Shown here: piece by piece, positions 30,138 through 40,673 of the stretch
Layout: each line of letters begins with the position of its first letter
How positions within the stretch are numbered: position 1 is the stretch's first letter
Assembly: GCA_008360975.2 (NCBI GenBank)
Contig: CM039210.1
Location: 19,801,007-19,865,006 of the forward strand
Source: Lichenostomus cassidix
Taxonomy: Eukaryota; Chordata; Aves; Passeriformes; Meliphagidae
DNA length: 64,000 bases
Direction of reading: 5' to 3'
Notes under the pieces: model-generated
What the model was told of the DNA's origin: nothing
Databases searched by the model: none
What the model saw: the letters and a program-made list of their open reading frames with translations, nothing else
Made by a program: the position numbers and the translations under genes

Positions 30138-32317
30138 ATCCCCCCTTTCTTTAATACCATTTTGTTCGCTAAATCGCTTTAAGGCCTCTGTGCTCAGGAT
30201 CAGTCCTTTGGCCATATCATATTCTTGCTGATCGGGTATTATCTCTAGTTTAGCCTTAACTAGCATTAGGTGTGCTGCTTCCAATCTTCCCTTAACTATA
30301 CTTAAAAGTCGATTGAATATACATGGTCCAAATGTAAGTGTCAATATTAGTACAACCAGAGGTCCCGCTAGGGTAGATAACAAGGTTGTAAGCCACGGGG
30401 ATGTATTGAACCAGCTTTCATACCAATTCCGGGTGTTTTCTCTTTCTCTTTTGCGTTTTTCTAATCCTTTACAAAGTTCAGGCATAGCATCTCTCACTAC
30501 CCCTGTGTGGTCAGCATAAACACAGCATTCTTCATTTAATGCTACACACAATCTCCCTTCTTGGGCCAGTAAAATTTCTAAGCCCCTTCTATTTTGGAGA
30601 ACTACTTCCGGGAGAGACCTTAGTGATGTTTCAAGTGCCGTGATTGAGACCTCGATTTTAGCCAGATCTTCATCAACTACTACCCACAGAGCGGTAAATT
30701 CTTTGTCTTGTTTTACAAGAGATGCTATACCTGTACTGGCTCTAGTAGCTCCTAAAGCCAGCAATGTTGCTATGATAATGGCTATATTGGCTCCCGCTTC
30801 ATAATATGATGTTCTGTAACGGAATGGTGTTCATACACGTAATCACCGGGGTAGTAGCTTATGCGTGGTATTATTACAACTTGAATACAATAATCTGTTT
30901 AGTTGAAATGCTTGAATGGAATACACAGTGTCACTCCCACACTAGCACACACCCAGTAGGCGTTTTTAGAGGGAATCAGCCAATCTGCTGGTCTTTCAGC
31001 CTTTTTAGCCTGCGTTGTTGTATTACACAAATGTTTCTTATTTTCGGATACTTGCCCAAAACATCTCCCTTGGCCTGACACCTGTGCAAGGGTTATGCCA
31101 GTGCTTAGTTCTCTGCCCTTTTTCCATAGACATTGTGCAGGGTTTGTGCCATTTATTCGTCTGGCTTTCTCTGTGGTACCTAGTGCTTCATAGAAGGGTG
31201 GTCTGGTGTTGTAACATAACCAGCAGTGTTCTGTTAGATTGGGGTGTGTATTATTAAGTACATTATAACTAGCTTCCATCAGTTTCCATAGCTCATCTGT
31301 TCTTCCTGAAGTGGGTGGGGGTATATTTGTTACTATCTTGAGGGTGTTGTTCTCTGTGGAAACTGTGGTACCTTCGTTGGTGGGGACTTCTTTTGCAATT
31401 ACTGCATTCGGCCCCACCGGTTCAGGGTCACTCGGGATGGGCTCTTTCTTTATAAATATTAGGCTCCCGGGGTCGGTCCCAGGTACATATAGCCTGACTC
31501 CCCAAGTTTTTCCTACTACCCATGCTACATCTGTCCCTTGAGTGATATTTATATAAATTCCGAGACACACAGATCCGCTAGGATTTGAGTTCCCAGTGTC
31601 AATATAATTGTACCTAGTAGGTGATGTACACCCTTGAGGATACCATCCTGTGGAAATATGTTTGTCACTGTTCCTAGGAGTCCAACTTCCTGCTACAGTT
31701 ACACACTCCCAATGTGCACAATAATAAGCTGTTGGTTGATTACAGTATCCAAGACCAGGATTTGAACTTGGGCACATATAGTAATCTGTAGTACGATTCG
31801 GATACCAGTATGGTCCTAATGACTCGACTGGGATCTGAAAAGATGGGTTTCCCACAGTAGTTTGTGTTTGTATGATGTGTTGATCTTCCCATCGGATCAG
31901 AGACCATTTAAACAGTTCATGAGGATGATGGCTAGCGCTACTCATGATACATTTTAACAAAATTAAGCTACACATATATATACATCGTGTAAGTGATGGT
32001 CCCATGGCTGAACATGTACTTCTTACCTGTATTTGATACCCACTTTGCTGCTTGGGCTCTTGAACCCTTTTAAAGTCCTTCCAAGACTTGGGGCAGCTCA
32101 GTCCAGATCTTTTCATAGTCCCACGGACTGTCTTTACTCTCCCAGGTTTGATCCCTCTGCCTCGCCCGTCGACTCGGTTGCCGCGAGCCACGGGGGTCAC
32201 CATCTTCTCGGCAGCAAGGATATTCCTCGGGGGGCTCCGGGGTAAATGATCTGTTTTTATAACTGTCCCAGTTTTTATGTTTAACCACTGGACCATGGCA
32301 GGGCAAGTGAGCCACAT
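30126..32317 (-). pseudogene. env: ERV1-E Env, gamma type, broken
   Basis: SU lies in 32317-30899: a signal-peptide-like stretch starts at Met 105 (about 32005; MGPSLTRCIYMCSLILLKC), followed by a Cys-rich domain with N-glycosylation sites and a CWLC motif near the end. SU ends at an in-frame TAA (30899-30901). A further frameshift near 30770 leads into TM (30764-30126), which has a fusion-peptide-like Ala/Gly segment, a heptad region, a [10 protein letters not shown] segment like the gammaretroviral immunosuppressive domain, CX6CC (C-VALNEE-CC) and one membrane span. The 104 residues before the signal peptide may not be translated. Confidence 0.82.
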
Positions 32318-32724
32318 TTTTTTTTTCTACACTCTCCTCCAATGATTTCTGCCACCATCGGCCTAGGTTCATTGGAGTGGTAACAATAAAATTCAGGGCG
32401 AATCCCATGGAGGTAAATATCCCACCATTCGGGGGTCCCCTGTCGTAATCTCCCCAATTTAACAGCCAATTGTAATAAATGCTCCGTTTGCTTACGTTCT
32501 GCCTTATAGCAGGTTGGGCAGACCCCCATAGGAGGCCTTCCCCTGGTGCAATGGGTCCACCACTTTTCTCTACATACTTTGCATACAAAACATACAAAGG
32601 GATAGCAATTACAATTAGGGGTATTACATTTGACCACATGGTCCCAAGCATAGCAATCATAGGGTAAATCATACTTAGGGAAAACTCTAATGGGGTATTT
32701 CGGGTGTACAGTAACAGGGTTCAT
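32281..32724 (-). CDS. Cys-rich ORF between pol and env, ERV1-E
   Basis: 147 codons whose ATG lies two bases after the pol stop; the end overlaps the long env frame by 37 bases. The first half has at least ten Cys in CxC, CxxC and similar pairs (CNTPNCNC, CFVCKVC, CPTC), suggesting zinc binding, with aromatic and basic residues between. No signal peptide. I do not recognise the family. The compact placement suggests a real accessory gene; the competing frame 32070-32672 overlaps it and looks less likely. Confidence 0.5.
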   Translation of the reverse strand: MNPVTVHPKYPIRVFPKYDLPYDCYAWDHVVKCNTPNCNCYPFVCFVCKVCREKWWTHCTRGRPPMGVCPTCYKAERKQTEHLLQLAVKLGRLRQGTPEWWDIYLHGIRPEFYCYHSNEPRPMVAEIIGGECRKKKCGSLALPWSSG

Positions 32725-32727
32725 GCA

Positions 32728-34840
32728 CTAGAAATTACAGTCTCTTATCTTCAATTCCTCGGGGCGTTCCACGACTTTCCACAAGGGGTCTCTGTTGAAC
32801 TTCTTTACTTGGCTGGCGTGAGTCCAACCCTTTTCAGTGGTCCGGACTGCGGATTCTGTGGTAAGTAACACAACATAGGGACCTTCCCATTGAGGGGTGA
32901 AAGATGCCTCTTTCCAGGATTTTATTAAAACTTCATCTCCAGGCTGATATGCATGTATTGGCATCCAGAGAGGTGGTCTTTGGACAGCTAACCCCTTTTG
33001 TCTCAGCTTGTCCCGTCTCCCCGCCAGGTGTGTAATGTAAGTTTGTAAGTGAGTGTCTGATACAGCGGGATGATCTCCAGGAATTTCTAAATCAAAGGGC
33101 ATTCCATATAGCATTTCATAGGGAGAAAGTCCTATATCTGTACGGGGTTGTGTCCTAATATTTAATAGAGCTAACGGTAAACATTTAACCCAACTCATTT
33201 TTGTTTCAAGCATTAATTTAGTCAATTGTTTCTTAATTTCCCCATTCATACGTTCTACTTTTCCCGAACTTTGTGGATGCCAAGGGGTGTGATATTCCCA
33301 ATTGATACCTAGAGCGTCTGCCACAGCTTTTGCCACCTTGGACATGAAATGGGGTCCTTGGTCTGAGTCCATAGTTTCAATGAGACCGTATCGTGGAATA
33401 ATTTGTTCTAACAATACCTTGGCAACTGTTTGTGCAGTAGCTCGTGTTGTTTAAACGGCTTCCACAAAATGGGTTAAGTGGTCTACCATTACTAGTAGAT
33501 ATTTGTGTCTTCCTACTGCAGGTAATTCTGTAAAGTCTATTTGAACATGTGAGAACGGTCTATGTGCCAATTCCCATCTCCCAGGCAATCGTTCTCTTAG
33601 TTGCTGTTTATTTACTTTCTGGCAGGTTACACATCCCATGGTTACTTGTTTGGCCAGATTATATATCCCTATGCACATATATTTATTAGCAAAGTGATCT
33701 ACTAAGGCTTGTATTCCCCAATGAGTCTTTTCATGTAATCTCCGCAAAACCCGCAGAGCCATAGCTTTTGGTAGTACTTCCCTCCCATCTGCAAGGACCC
33801 ACTTCTTTTCTGAATTCTGTGTCACCCCTGTTTGTCTAAGCTTTTGCTCCTCTAGCGTAGAAAAGCATAACAACTGAGGTCTCTGGGTTTGACCCTCTTC
33901 TTCATGTACATAACACCATTCCTTATGGGGATTATCGCATGTGCAAACCAGACCATCGCACCCAAAATCTTTCCAGCAAGCAAAGCAGGGGAATTTCTCT
34001 AAATCATCTTTACATGTTGCACAAAGCTCACGTGGGTGTTTCTCGTGGAGAGAAAGCAAAGCAGCTCGTTTTGCTTCCTCATCTGCTAGGTTATTGCCTC
34101 TTGTAGTTAAACTTAATCCTTTTTGGTGCCCTTTAACATGTACTACAGCCAATTTAGTTGGTTGTCGGAGTGCCTTTAAGATTTCTTTAATGAGCCTCTC
34201 ATGCACTAGTCCCTTACCCTGGGAGGTTATTAGGCCCCTTTCCTCCCAAATTTTTCCAAATGTATGTACCACTCCAAATGCATATTTGGAGTCAGTGTAG
34301 ATGGTCCTTATGTCTTTTCCAATTATTTGTAAGGCTCGTAATACAGCATAAAGTTCACATGCCTGAGCTGACCAACTTGGGTTTAAGGGACCTGATTGGA
34401 GTACTTCCATGGTTTGTTCGTCAATGATGGCATAGCCGGACTTACGTTTACCCTCTACTACCCATGAGGACCCGTCCACAAATAATTTAATGCCGTCTTC
34501 TAATTCTTCATCTTCTAGGTCAGGCCTAATCTTTGTTTGTTCTTCTATGGTTTGGAGGCAATCATGTAATAGCACATTGCCGTCGGGTACCCCATACAAA
34601 AATTGGGCCGGATTTTGTACCGAGGTGGTTTCTAAAGTTAATTTAGGAGACACAACCAGAATTCCTTCGTATTTAAGCAATCTGGCGTCTGTGATCCATT
34701 TATCTGCCTTTTGGGATAAAATACTCTGGATATCATGAGGGGAGACAACTCGCAGTTCTCCTCCAAAGGTTATTTTGAGGGCTTCCTCTACCATTAGTGA
34801 TGCTGCAGCTACTACTTGGAGACAAGTAGGCCATCCCTTA
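32728..34840 (-). pseudogene. pol: ERV1-E RNase H and integrase
   Basis: 34794-33451 holds RT connection, RNase H ([33 protein letters not shown]) and the N-terminal part of integrase (CxxC, VQIDFTELP). A TAA at 33448-33450 interrupts. 33414-32728 continues in the same frame with SDQGPHF, the catalytic-Glu segment GKVERMNG and the C-terminal domain. A frameshift near 34830 separates it from the RT piece. Confidence 0.85.
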
Positions 34841-35126
34841 CTAATGGGAGTCTAACAATTTAGATAAATAGGCCACAGGCTTTTTACTACTGGCCCAGTC
34901 CTGAGCCAAAATACCAAATGCAGTCCCCTCCTCGGTATTCACAAATAAATGGAAGGGCTTGTGGATATCAGGCAAGCTTAACACAGGTGCATTGACCAAT
35001 TCTTTTTTTTTTTTTTTCAGAGCCTGAAATCTTTCCTCATCTGCCGGAGACCATTTAAGGAGTCCGTCATGGGCCAATTTTTCATATAGGAATTTGACCT
35101 TTTGGCTGTAATTCTCAATCCATTGT
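34841..35126 (-). pseudogene. pol: ERV1-E RT thumb fragment joined to gag
   Basis: Minus-strand RT C-terminal sequence (GYCRQWIENY, WSPADEERFQALK, LAQDW, VAYLSKLLD). Upstream it meets gag directly near 35127-35160, so about 1.5 kb with protease and the RT palm has been deleted. An 18-base T run (34987-35022 region) encodes a Lys run. Confidence 0.8.
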
Positions 35127-36547
35127 CTACAATAGCCAAATTGTCCCAGTAATTGTCGAATTTGTCATTTTGTTTTGCTGTTCATTAAAGGCCTTAGTCA
35201 TATTTTGTCCCCTAGGGACTGATTCTTTAATGCCTTGGACTATGATCGTCTGCAAGTCCTGCATGTGTGCCCGATTGTTTGGGTCTTGATTATTCCAATT
35301 GGGCCGCTGTAATGGCCACTTCACATCCCCAATCGGGCCCTGAGGATGGTTATTTTCCCAAATTCTCATACCGGCTGTTCTAATCATCCTTCTTTCTTCT
35401 GCTGTAAAGAGAATCCCCAAAATAGACTGGAGTTCATCCCAGGTATAAATGTTAGTACCTAGGAATTGATCTACTCTCTCAGCAACCCCCAATGGATTTT
35501 CTAGAAGGTGACCCATTTCCTTTGTAAATTCTCTTACGTCCCCTGAATTTAAGGGAACTGCTATGTACCCTATACCAGGTGCCTGACCTCCCCCTGGTTG
35601 GTTTACCATCCCCATGCCAACCTCTCTGAGTGGATATAGACCATTACGCGCCCTGCTGCGTGTGATGCGTCTACTAGGCTGAGCAGGGTCCTCATCCTCA
35701 GACGACTGATTAGTGTCATCTTGAGGTAATAACGGGGCTGTTGGTGCATTCGGAGGTGGCGCCGGAGTTGGTGCTGGAGGTACATATGGAGGGGGCATTT
35801 CCTCTGAATTCTTTTTATTAGGATCTTTTTGTTTTAACACAAAAAGTCCTGCCCCTCGTATCGGGGTAATCCAAAGGGCAGCATAATCACTTTCTTCCTG
35901 ATTAAAAGGTTGTTTGGAATTTACATACAAATTTAAAGCTTGACACATAAAATCCTCAAACGACCCAAATACTGGTCAGTACAAAGGGTCGGTCCGTATC
36001 TGTTTTCCTCCCCAAACTACCATGCAATAATTTATCATTTTACTTTTACTCTTACCCCTTGTACGGGGGTCATCTGCCCAATATTTAATCAAAACCCCTA
36101 AGGGACTATCAGGCGGGATATCCGGGAGTTTTGTCTGGGGCTCCCCCCCATGGATTCAGAGGGCTTGCTTTTCCTCTGACCCATCTTCCAGAGTGTCTTC
36201 AGTCACACACACACTCGCGTCCTCCCGGTCGTGGCCCAGTCCCTCGCGGGATGTGGGAACCGCACTACAAGGGAGTCCACATTCACTTCGCCAAGCCTTT
36301 GGCATCTCACACACCACACTCTGGGATAACCACCCCAACCGAACGGATACCCTGTGTTCTCTTAATCTGAACACATACTCACGCTTCCTGCGTCTTCGTC
36401 CGGAGCTTCGTGCACAAAGATTATGGGGTTTTCCTTTGACCAGTATCCGAATTTAGGTTCATCGGTTAGGGTGTCGGAGAAGTACCCCTGCAGGGCCGTT
36501 GAAACAACGGGGCGCCTCCCAGTGAGGGGTCTCCAGCGAGGGACCCT
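35127..36547 (-). pseudogene. gag: ERV1-E Gag: matrix and capsid
   Basis: Open from 35948 to 35127 (273 codons): end of matrix, a PPPY late-domain motif in a Pro-rich linker, then capsid (WDELQSILGILFT and AERRMIR near the major homology region). The frame extends upstream through matrix (LIKYWADDPRTRGKS) past one in-frame TGA at about 35974. The first part, 36150-36547, is leader. Confidence 0.8.
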
Positions 36548-36565
36548 ATCCGAGTCATGGCACCA
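36548..36565 (-). other. Primer binding site, tRNA-His type, ERV1-E
   Basis: TGGTGCCATGACTCGGAT, three bases after the LTR; one mismatch to the tRNA-His complement (TGGTGCCGTGACTCGGAT). Confidence 0.8.
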
Positions 36566-36568
36566 TGT

Positions 36569-36995
36569 TGTCATAAATTGGGTCTCAATAAGTCAATCAG
36601 AGACAATTCCAATTCAGTAATTTTGTAATTTATTCAAGCAAGCGGATACAGGTCAAAGCAGCGCTGGGCGGGCTAGGCAGGCTCCTTCGCTCTGCCTAAG
36701 ACACACCGCGCAGAGGTTTGTGTGTGCCGAGGTTTTATGCAGTCCCTTTTTCCCGGTTACGTGTCATTTGCTGGAGATAAGGCTGTGTCTGCGTAGTCTG
36801 TTGCTGTTGCTAGAGGGTCTTCCGAAAGGTCGTAGTCACGTTCGCAGCCTGCCCTTCCTCCTAAACCTTGCAAGTTTTGTATAAGCCATGTGTAAACCGG
36901 ATGCTTAAGTTCTGCTTATGCCAGCAGGAGGTCTTTGGCCCGTGGGGGCCCTGTTTTCCTGTTGCGATTTAGAGAATCAATCCTTATCTATCACA
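36569..36995 (-). repeat. ERV1-E 5' LTR
   Basis: 427 bases, TGTCATAAATT to CTATCACA on the plus strand, followed by GAAAG. It lacks a 10-base GCCGCTGCCT-like segment present in the 3' LTR near 29952. Confidence 0.9.
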
Positions 36996-38662
36996 GAAAG
37001 GATGAGCGGGTGCATTTTATTCAACCACTCTTGGTAGATGTGCGGGATAGGTTTGAAATGCATGAATTTCTGTTTGTTCCTAATTGTGATTGCAATTTAC
37101 TGGGAAAGGATTTGATGACTAAAGTGGAAATGCAAATTAGTATTGTGAAAAATGATACAGAGACTAACACTGTGGAAACATTTTGTAAAATGTCTGAGAA
37201 GAGTTATGCTGAAATAAACCCAGAAGTGTGGGCAGCCCCAGGGAAATATGGAAAATTAGATATGGAGCCTCTCCAAATTACTTTGAAGCAACCAGGACAA
37301 GTGGTGTCTGAAAAGCAATACTCGGTTTCAAGGGAGGGAAGGAAAGGGTTGCAACCTGTCATTGAGTCCCTGCCAAAGGCAGGTCTTTTGGAGCCATGTA
37401 TGTCTCCCTATAACACTCCTGTTCTGCTGGTTAAGAAACCAGATGGAACCTACAGAATGGTGCAGGATTTAAGAATAATAAATGAAATTGCCAAACCAAG
37501 GCATTCCACAATTTGGGATCCCTATACCATCCTGAATCAGATCCGGTCTTCACATCAGTGTTATTCAGTACTGGATTTGAAGGATGCTTTCTGGGGGTGT
37601 CCATTTACAGAGGACAGTAAACAGTATTTTGCCTTTGAGTGGAAACAGGAGGAAAGAGGGAAAATGGTAATGCAACAATTGACATGGAAAGTCCTCCCAC
37701 AGGGCAGAGATATACAGAGTAATCGGTTTTGTTTGGGCAAGCCTTGCAGAAAATGTTAAGAGAGTTTACTCCACCCCCAGGAGTTAGATTGTTGCAGTAT
37801 GTGGATGATTTGCGTTTATCAGGGGAGCAGGAAAAGGCGGTTGAAGAGGCTACTGTGAGGCTGCTTAATTTTCTTGCTAAAAAGGGGCTTAGAATGTCCG
37901 AAAAGAAAGCACAGTTAGTAGAGAAAAAGGTTAAATATTTGGGACACGTTTTGACTGGAGGTTTACGGTGTATTGATCCAGAAAGGATACAAGGAATTTT
38001 ACAAGTACCATTATCCCAGACTAAAAAAGAGTTACGGCAGTTTTTAGGGTTGGTGGGGTACTGCAGAGCATGGATTGAGGATTTTTCTGTTGTAGCCAGA
38101 CCTTTATATGGCTTTTTAACCCAAAGCAGTCCTAATGTTGTGGTATGAACACCAGAAGGAAAGCAAAGCTTTAGAAAATTTAAAGACAAATTGATTTATG
38201 CCCCAGTCTTAGCTCTTCCAGACTCAGAAAAGGAATCTGAGTTATATGTGGATGTTAAACAAGGCCATGCTAAAGGAATTTTGGTGCAAGAACACAGGAG
38301 AACACAGCGGCCTGTTGCTTATTTTTCTAAGCTGTTAGACCCAGTGGCCAGAGGCTGGCCTCATTGTCTTCAGAATTGTGCAGCCATGGCTTTAATAGTA
38401 ACTGAGGCCCAAAAGCTGACAATAGGTGGATATCTGATTGTTAAAGTTTCGCATCAAGTTAAAGGCTTGTTAACTGAAAGAGCCTCTAGGTGGATGACCA
38501 GCGCTCTGTTATTACAGTATGAATCCTGTTTAATGGAACAGGAGGATTTAGAACTGAGAAGTAGGGAAGGGTTTAACCTGGCCTCCTGTCTCAATGGCCC
38601 TGAAGAGGGGGGCCGGGAAGAAACCAATGACTGCATTCAAGTGATAGATCTCCAAACCTGGG
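36996..38662 (+). pseudogene. pol: ERV1-F protease end, RT and RNase H start
   Basis: Plus strand. 36996-37740 has the protease C-terminus (CNLLGKDLM) and RT fingers and palm (VQDLRIINE, SVLDLKDAFW, LPQG). A frameshift near 37730-37760 leads to 37729-38148 with QYVDDL and FLGLVGYCR. A TGA at 38146-38148 (TGG expected) interrupts; 38191-38657 continues through the RT connection. The sequence is cut by the solo LTR at 38663. Confidence 0.85.
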
Positions 38663-39147
38663 TGTGAGAAAGGTCCTCTCACTACTTAAATTTTGAAAGA
38701 ATTTATTCACTCATTTTCATAGTACAAACAACGATAAGAGGCTTAGAATGGCTGTCTGCCGTTACACAAAGCGAAGTGCAGCGCTGGGTGCTTAGCCTCT
38801 GATGGGAGGAAGCCAGAGGCACCTTCTGGCTAGGGGATACAGTTTTTATAACCCCCTAACCCCGCCTCCTTCTGGTGCTCCAATTGGCTCGTTGTCTTCA
38901 GTCCTCATCTTCTGATAGGTTAGCTGCTTTGCCCAGCTCTCTCCTTTCTTAACCATAACATTTAAGTTAGCCACAACAAATTAACAATTAGACATAACAA
39001 ACCTATAGAGGTAGTCATAACATTTATCAGTTAGCCCCAACAAATCTATAGAGGTCGCCATAACATATACACAACCACTAACAAATAACCATAACAAATA
39101 CCTCATAACCCTTTACGAAAGCCAACTCCATGATTTCATTTATAACA
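38663..39147 (-). repeat. Solo LTR in ERV1-F pol
   Basis: 485 bases, TGTGAGAAAGG to TTTATAACA, 5-base duplication CTGGG (38658-38662, 39148-39152). TATAAAAA and AATAAA lie on the minus strand. 38950-39100 has a degenerate repeat of CATAACA and CTATAGAGGT units. Confidence 0.85.
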
Positions 39148-39871
39148 CTGGGCTAGGGAAGATTTACGAGACACTCCCCGGCCTGAGGGAGAAAATGTGC
39201 TTATTGATGGGTCATTAAGGGTAATTAGAAGGGAAGCGAGTTACAAGATACACTATCGTTAATGGAAGGGAATTAAAGGAAGGGGGGAGGTTGCCGCCCA
39301 CATGGTCAGCTCAAACAGCAGAGCTGTATGCACTTGTAAGAGCCTGTGAATTATATTGGGACAAGATAGTGAATATTTTTACTGATTCTAAGTATGCATA
39401 TGGGGTGATACATGCATTTGGGAAATTATGGGAAGAAAGAGGTTTACTAACCTGCAGGGGGGAAATGTCAGCTCATGAAAGCTTAATTTCTCCCCTATTG
39501 GAGGTAGTGAATTTACCAAAAGGGGTGGCAATAATACACATTAGATGACACAAGGCAGGGAGCTCAGAGGAAGCAACAGGTAATCGACTAGCTGATGAAG
39601 AGGCTCGAAAAGCTGCACTGTTGCCAGAAATCTCTAAGATCCTCCCCTTGCTCCCAGTAGCCCCATCGCTGCCAGAGAAACTGTCTTTTCCACCAGAGGA
39701 GCTTGAGATAATTAAAAATAGTGGGGCAGAGGAAAGAGGGGATAATTGGTTTACAAGGAATGGTAAACAGTGGATACCAAAAGCTCTGGCCTTACAAATA
39801 TTAAAACAACTCCATGAAGGGAGTCATTGGGGCTCTCGAGGATTGGCAGAAGCCTTTCTGTCCTGGATTAA
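39148..39871 (+). pseudogene. pol: ERV1-F RNase H and integrase N-terminus
   Basis: RNase H pieces: NVLIDGS near 39194, then after a frameshift SAQTAELYALVRA, FTDSKYAYGVIHAFG to 39548 (TGA in place of a Cys/Trp codon), and GNRLADEEARK. 39621-39871 encodes the integrase N-terminal domain (LHEGSHWG) up to the ERVL-C LTR. Everything downstream is missing. Confidence 0.8.
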
Positions 39872-40472
39872 TGATAAAACTCTCTTTCCTCCGAGAGCGA
39901 AGAGCCCCGACACCCCCTCCCCCACCCACAACAGAATTTCTTAGATGGAAGGTAAGAAAAAACTATTTATTTATTAAAACCACGCAGAGTGCCCTGCAAG
40001 GCACAGGGGAAGGGGAAAACCAAGGGGGAAAAGAGTTATTAAACCTAAACCTGATTAAAAACAAGTCCTTTTTCCTCCTACGCAGCTTTTCCCCTCCTTG
40101 GCCCCCTTGGGGGCTGGGCGGAGCTCCCCAAGAGCTCCGTTGTCCTCTGTCTCCCTTGGGTTCTCGGGCGACAAAGCAGATAGAAGAAAAGGGGTCCAAA
40201 CGAAGAAAAAATGAAAAAAAGAAGAAAGAAAAAGAAAACTGGAACAGAGCCCACTCCGAACAGCCGTCCCAGTGCACAGTCTCTGCCGAGCGAAAAAGAA
40301 TCCTCCCTTCCTCGTCCTCGCTCCCCCTGCAGCCAGCCATGGGGAAAAGTTTTTAAAACAACCCGCGTTTCTCTCTGTGGCTGAACGTAGTTAAAGTGAC
40401 AGGACCACATTATTTTTACCATATAAGCCAACCATAGGGAATAAAGGATTATCATAACATCACTCCAAGACA
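39872..40472 (-). repeat. ERVL-C 3' LTR
   Basis: The minus-strand start TGTCTTGGAG (40472) follows a purine tract AATAAGGGGTGGAA, as in ERVL-B. The inner part has AATAAATAAA (minus strand) near 39970. The outer end at 39872 (TGATAAAAC on the plus strand) is inferred from where ERV1-F integrase stops. An AG/T-rich block lies at 40190-40250. Confidence 0.65.
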
Positions 40473-40538
40473 TTCCACCCCTTATTCCATAGCGTTGGCT
40501 TAAAGCCCACCCTAACATCTTCCAACTCTAAACACACG

Positions 40539-40618
40539 CATACATATATACATATATACATATATACATATATACATATATACATATATACATATATACA
40601 TATATACATATATACACA
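40539..40618. repeat. AT microsatellite, 10-base TATATACATA unit
   Basis: About eight units between the ERVL-C integrase stop and its LTR. Low complexity, no coding potential. Confidence 0.9.
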
Positions 40619-40673
40619 TAACTATGTACAAGTAATGTCATTCATTAAACGGTGATATGTTGCCATCCCAACC

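Larger units (their letters stand above)
29701..36995 (-). mobile_element. ERV1-E provirus (class I), pol-deleted
   Basis: Complete minus-strand provirus with both LTRs and a 5-base duplication GAAAG (29696-29700, 36996-37000), inserted in the ERV1-F protease. The LTRs differ at about five sites plus one 10-base indel. Gag is joined to the RT thumb: nucleocapsid, protease and most of RT are deleted. It has a Cys-rich ORF between pol and env. Confidence 0.9.

Noticed and set aside
32070..32672. 200-codon frame overlapping the Cys-rich ORF of ERV1-E
   Set aside because: Its start has a hydrophobic stretch, but it overlaps two better-supported frames and its C-terminal half is low-complexity; I judged it less likely, though not excluded.
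40539..40618. TATATACATA repeat as a regulatory element
   Set aside because: Simple microsatellite with no further structure.
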